A stretch of DNA of 6,704 nucleotides, taken from an uncultured Clostridia bacterium (GTDB taxonomy: Bacteria > Bacillota > Clostridia > UBA1381). Made by a program: the position numbers and the translations under genes. The notes under the pieces were generated by a model that worked only from the letters and a program-made list of their open reading frames with translations, had not been told where the DNA came from and did no database searches. Below, piece by piece: positions 5,211-6,704 of the stretch. Position 1 is the stretch's first letter; the number at the start of each line of letters is the position of its first letter. The DNA lies in NCBI GenBank assembly GCA_944391255.1, contig CALXSW010000108.1, forward strand, positions 1 to 6,704, in the 5' to 3' direction.

Positions 5211-6704
5211 AACTATTCTCCCTCATTGTAGCATACTTCATGATCTCCTCCTGTGTGGCGTCCGCTATATCAAGCTCCGTTGTGATCCTGCCTTCGCACA
5301 TTACCACCACTCTGTCGCTCAATCTCTGGACCTCGGAAAGTTCTGAGGATATCATGATGATCGATTTTCCGTTAGCTGCAAGATCTTCTATAAGATCATA
5401 TATTTCACTCTTTGCGCCTATATCGATTCCTCTTGTAGGTTCGTCAAATATAAATATGTCGCTGTCCTTCATAAGCCATCTTGCAATAATAACCTTCTGC
5501 TGATTTCCTCCGGACAGGTTTTTTAAGAGCTGTTCCATTGACGGAGTTTTTGTTCTCAGCTTTTCGTTATATTTTTTTGATTCTCTGGCTATCTTCTTGT
5601 CATTTATCCAGCCGAATTTTATAAACTTGTCAAGCGAGCTTAACGCTGTGTTTTCTGAGATGGATTTATTGAGCATCAGACCGTACTGCTTGCGATCCTC
5701 TGACAAATAGCATATGCCATGCTTAACGGCTGTGAACGGTTCGTTTATAGCTACCTTTTCGCCGTTTATAAAAATTTCGCCGCTGTCATATCTGTCTGCT
5801 CCGAAAATCGCTCTCGCCACCTCTGTTCTGCCGGCGCCCATAAGACCGGAGAAACCGAGTATCTCACCTTTCCTGAGCTTGAAGCTGACATTCTTGATAG
5901 TGTTTCCGCTGCACAAATTCTTTACTTCAAGCACAACAGGCGCGTTATCCGGAACATTGCTTGCTTCCTTTTTATCTCCGTATACGACACGTCCTACCAT
6001 CATTTTTACGATCTCGTCCTTTGTCGTCTCTTTTGTGTTTAATGTCCCTACATATTCACCGTCACGCATTACCGTTATTCTGTCGGAGATCCTGTTGATC
6101 TCGTCCATGCGGTGCGATATGTAGATCATTCCGATACCCTTATCGCGAAGATCATTCATTATCGCGAACAGCTCATCTACTTCAGTTTGAGTCAGCGCCG
6201 CTGTCGGCTCATCGAGTATGAGCAGCTTTGAATCGTGCGAAACAGCTTTTGCGATCTCGACCATCTGCTGTTTTCCGACTGTGAGCGTGCCGAGCGTGAC
6301 TGACGGATCTATATCCACGCCTATCTTATCAAAGAGCTTTTTCGCGTCTTCCTCCATCTTCTTATCATCTATATAGAAATTCTTTATTAAAGGCTCTCTT
6401 CCTATATAAATGTTCTGCGCTACCGTAAGATGATTCATCATATTCAGCTCCTGATGGATCATGCTTATTCCGGCTTGCTGTGACTGCGAGATATCTGTAA
6501 ATTTTACTTTATTTCCGAACAATGTTATCTCTCCGTCATCCATTGTATGGATACCTGTAAGCACCTTCATCAGTGTGGATTTGCCGGCGCCATTTTCGCC
6601 CATCAACGCGTGAACCTCTCCGGCTCTCAAATCGAAGCTTACTGACTTCAATGCGTGTACACCGGAAAATCGCTTATCGATATTTTTCATTTCCAGTATG
6701 GTTT
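5197..6704 (-). CDS. Sugar ABC transporter ATP-binding protein, two ATPase domains (N-terminus cut off)
   Basis: This cytoplasmic subunit powers sugar import and belongs to the RbsA/MglA/XylG type with two fused ATPase domains. Numbering from the Met at 6690, domain one has Walker A GENGAGKST (31-39), a signature-like LTVGKQQ (136-142), Walker B LLILDEP (156-162) and the switch His193 in ISHRMDE. Domain two has a degenerate Walker A, GLMGAGRTE (282-290), a canonical LSGGNQQ (392-398) and Walker B IFIFDEP (412-418), with Ser in place of the switch His (MISSE), as is normal in this family. The frame continues upstream of that Met to the window edge as TILEMKNIDKRFSGV, which matches how these proteins usually begin, so the true start lies outside the window by perhaps a few residues. 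It is the first operon gene visible, and its 3' end overlaps the permease start by 14 bases. Confidence 0.95.
   Translation of the reverse strand, partial: TILEMKNIDKRFSGVHALKSVSFDLRAGEVHALMGENGAGKSTLMKVLTGIHTMDDGEITLFGNKVKFTDISQSQQAGISMIHQELNMMNHLTVAQNIYIGREPLIKNFYIDDKKMEEDAKKLFDKIGVDIDPSVTLGTLTVGKQQMVEIAKAVSHDSKLLILDEPTAALTQTEVDELFAIMNDLRDKGIGMIYISHRMDEINRISDRITVMRDGEYVGTLNTKETTKDEIVKMMVGRVVYGDKKEASNVPDNAPVVLEVKNLCSGNTIKNVSFKLRKGEILGFSGLMGAGRTEVARAIFGADRYDSGEIFINGEKVAINEPFTAVKHGICYLSEDRKQYGLMLNKSISENTALSSLDKFIKFGWINDKKIARESKKYNEKLRTKTPSMEQLLKNLSGGNQQKVIIARWLMKDSDIFIFDEPTRGIDIGAKSEIYDLIEDLAANGKSIIMISSELSEVQRLSDRVVVMCEGRITTELDIADATQEEIMKYATMRENSYETA
5218..5224 (-). promoter_or_regulatory. Ribosome binding site of the permease inside the ATPase gene
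   Basis: GAGGGAG on the minus strand lies 7 bases before the permease ATG at 5210 and within the last codons of the ATPase gene, whose stop lies at 5197-5199. The 14-base overlap and this site together suggest that ribosomes ending the ATPase re-initiate on the permease. Confidence 0.75.

Noticed and set aside
4750..5346. + strand open frame opposite the permease and the ATPase end
   Set aside because: It is antisense to strongly conserved coding sequence, shows no recognisable motif and crosses a gene junction.

Overview
The window reads as chromosomal DNA of a Gram-positive anaerobe, most likely a member of the Clostridia. The supporting signs are strong purine-rich Shine-Dalgarno sites (for example AAAGGAGG), a lipoprotein-type solute-binding protein suited to a single-membrane cell, a copper-amine-oxidase-like (stalk) domain protein of the kind abundant in Clostridia, and moderate-to-low GC. 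Genus cannot be named from the sequence alone.

Layout. Two small genes lie on the + strand at the left edge: the 3' end of a protein with the copper amine oxidase N-terminal-like domain (to 262), and a short, very AT-rich membrane protein of unknown function (336-620). A hairpin at 633-662 works as a shared terminator against the convergent block. Everything from 665 to the right edge is one minus-strand gene cluster, in transcription order: sugar ABC transporter ATPase (cut by the window edge at its N-terminus), BPD_transp_2 permease, lipoprotein solute-binding protein, a 13-bp hairpin, fucU (L-fucose mutarotase) and fucI (L-fucose isomerase). There is no gene-free stretch longer than about 100 bases. 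The operon promoter and any regulator lie to the right, outside the window.

How the genes fit together. The binding lipoprotein captures a monosaccharide, the permease and double-domain ATPase import it, FucU interconverts its anomers and FucI isomerises the aldose to the ketose. Coupling to FucU and FucI makes L-fucose (or the similar D-arabinose) the best guess for the transported sugar, although the transporter sequences alone show only the ribose/galactose/xylose-type family. The kinase (FucK) and aldolase (FucA) that would complete the classical pathway are not in the window.

Novelty. I see no new class of system here. The points most worth checking are the 13-bp hairpin and homopolymer-rich leader between the binding-protein gene and fucU, the transporter's substrate, the missing downstream pathway genes, and the unrecognised small membrane protein.
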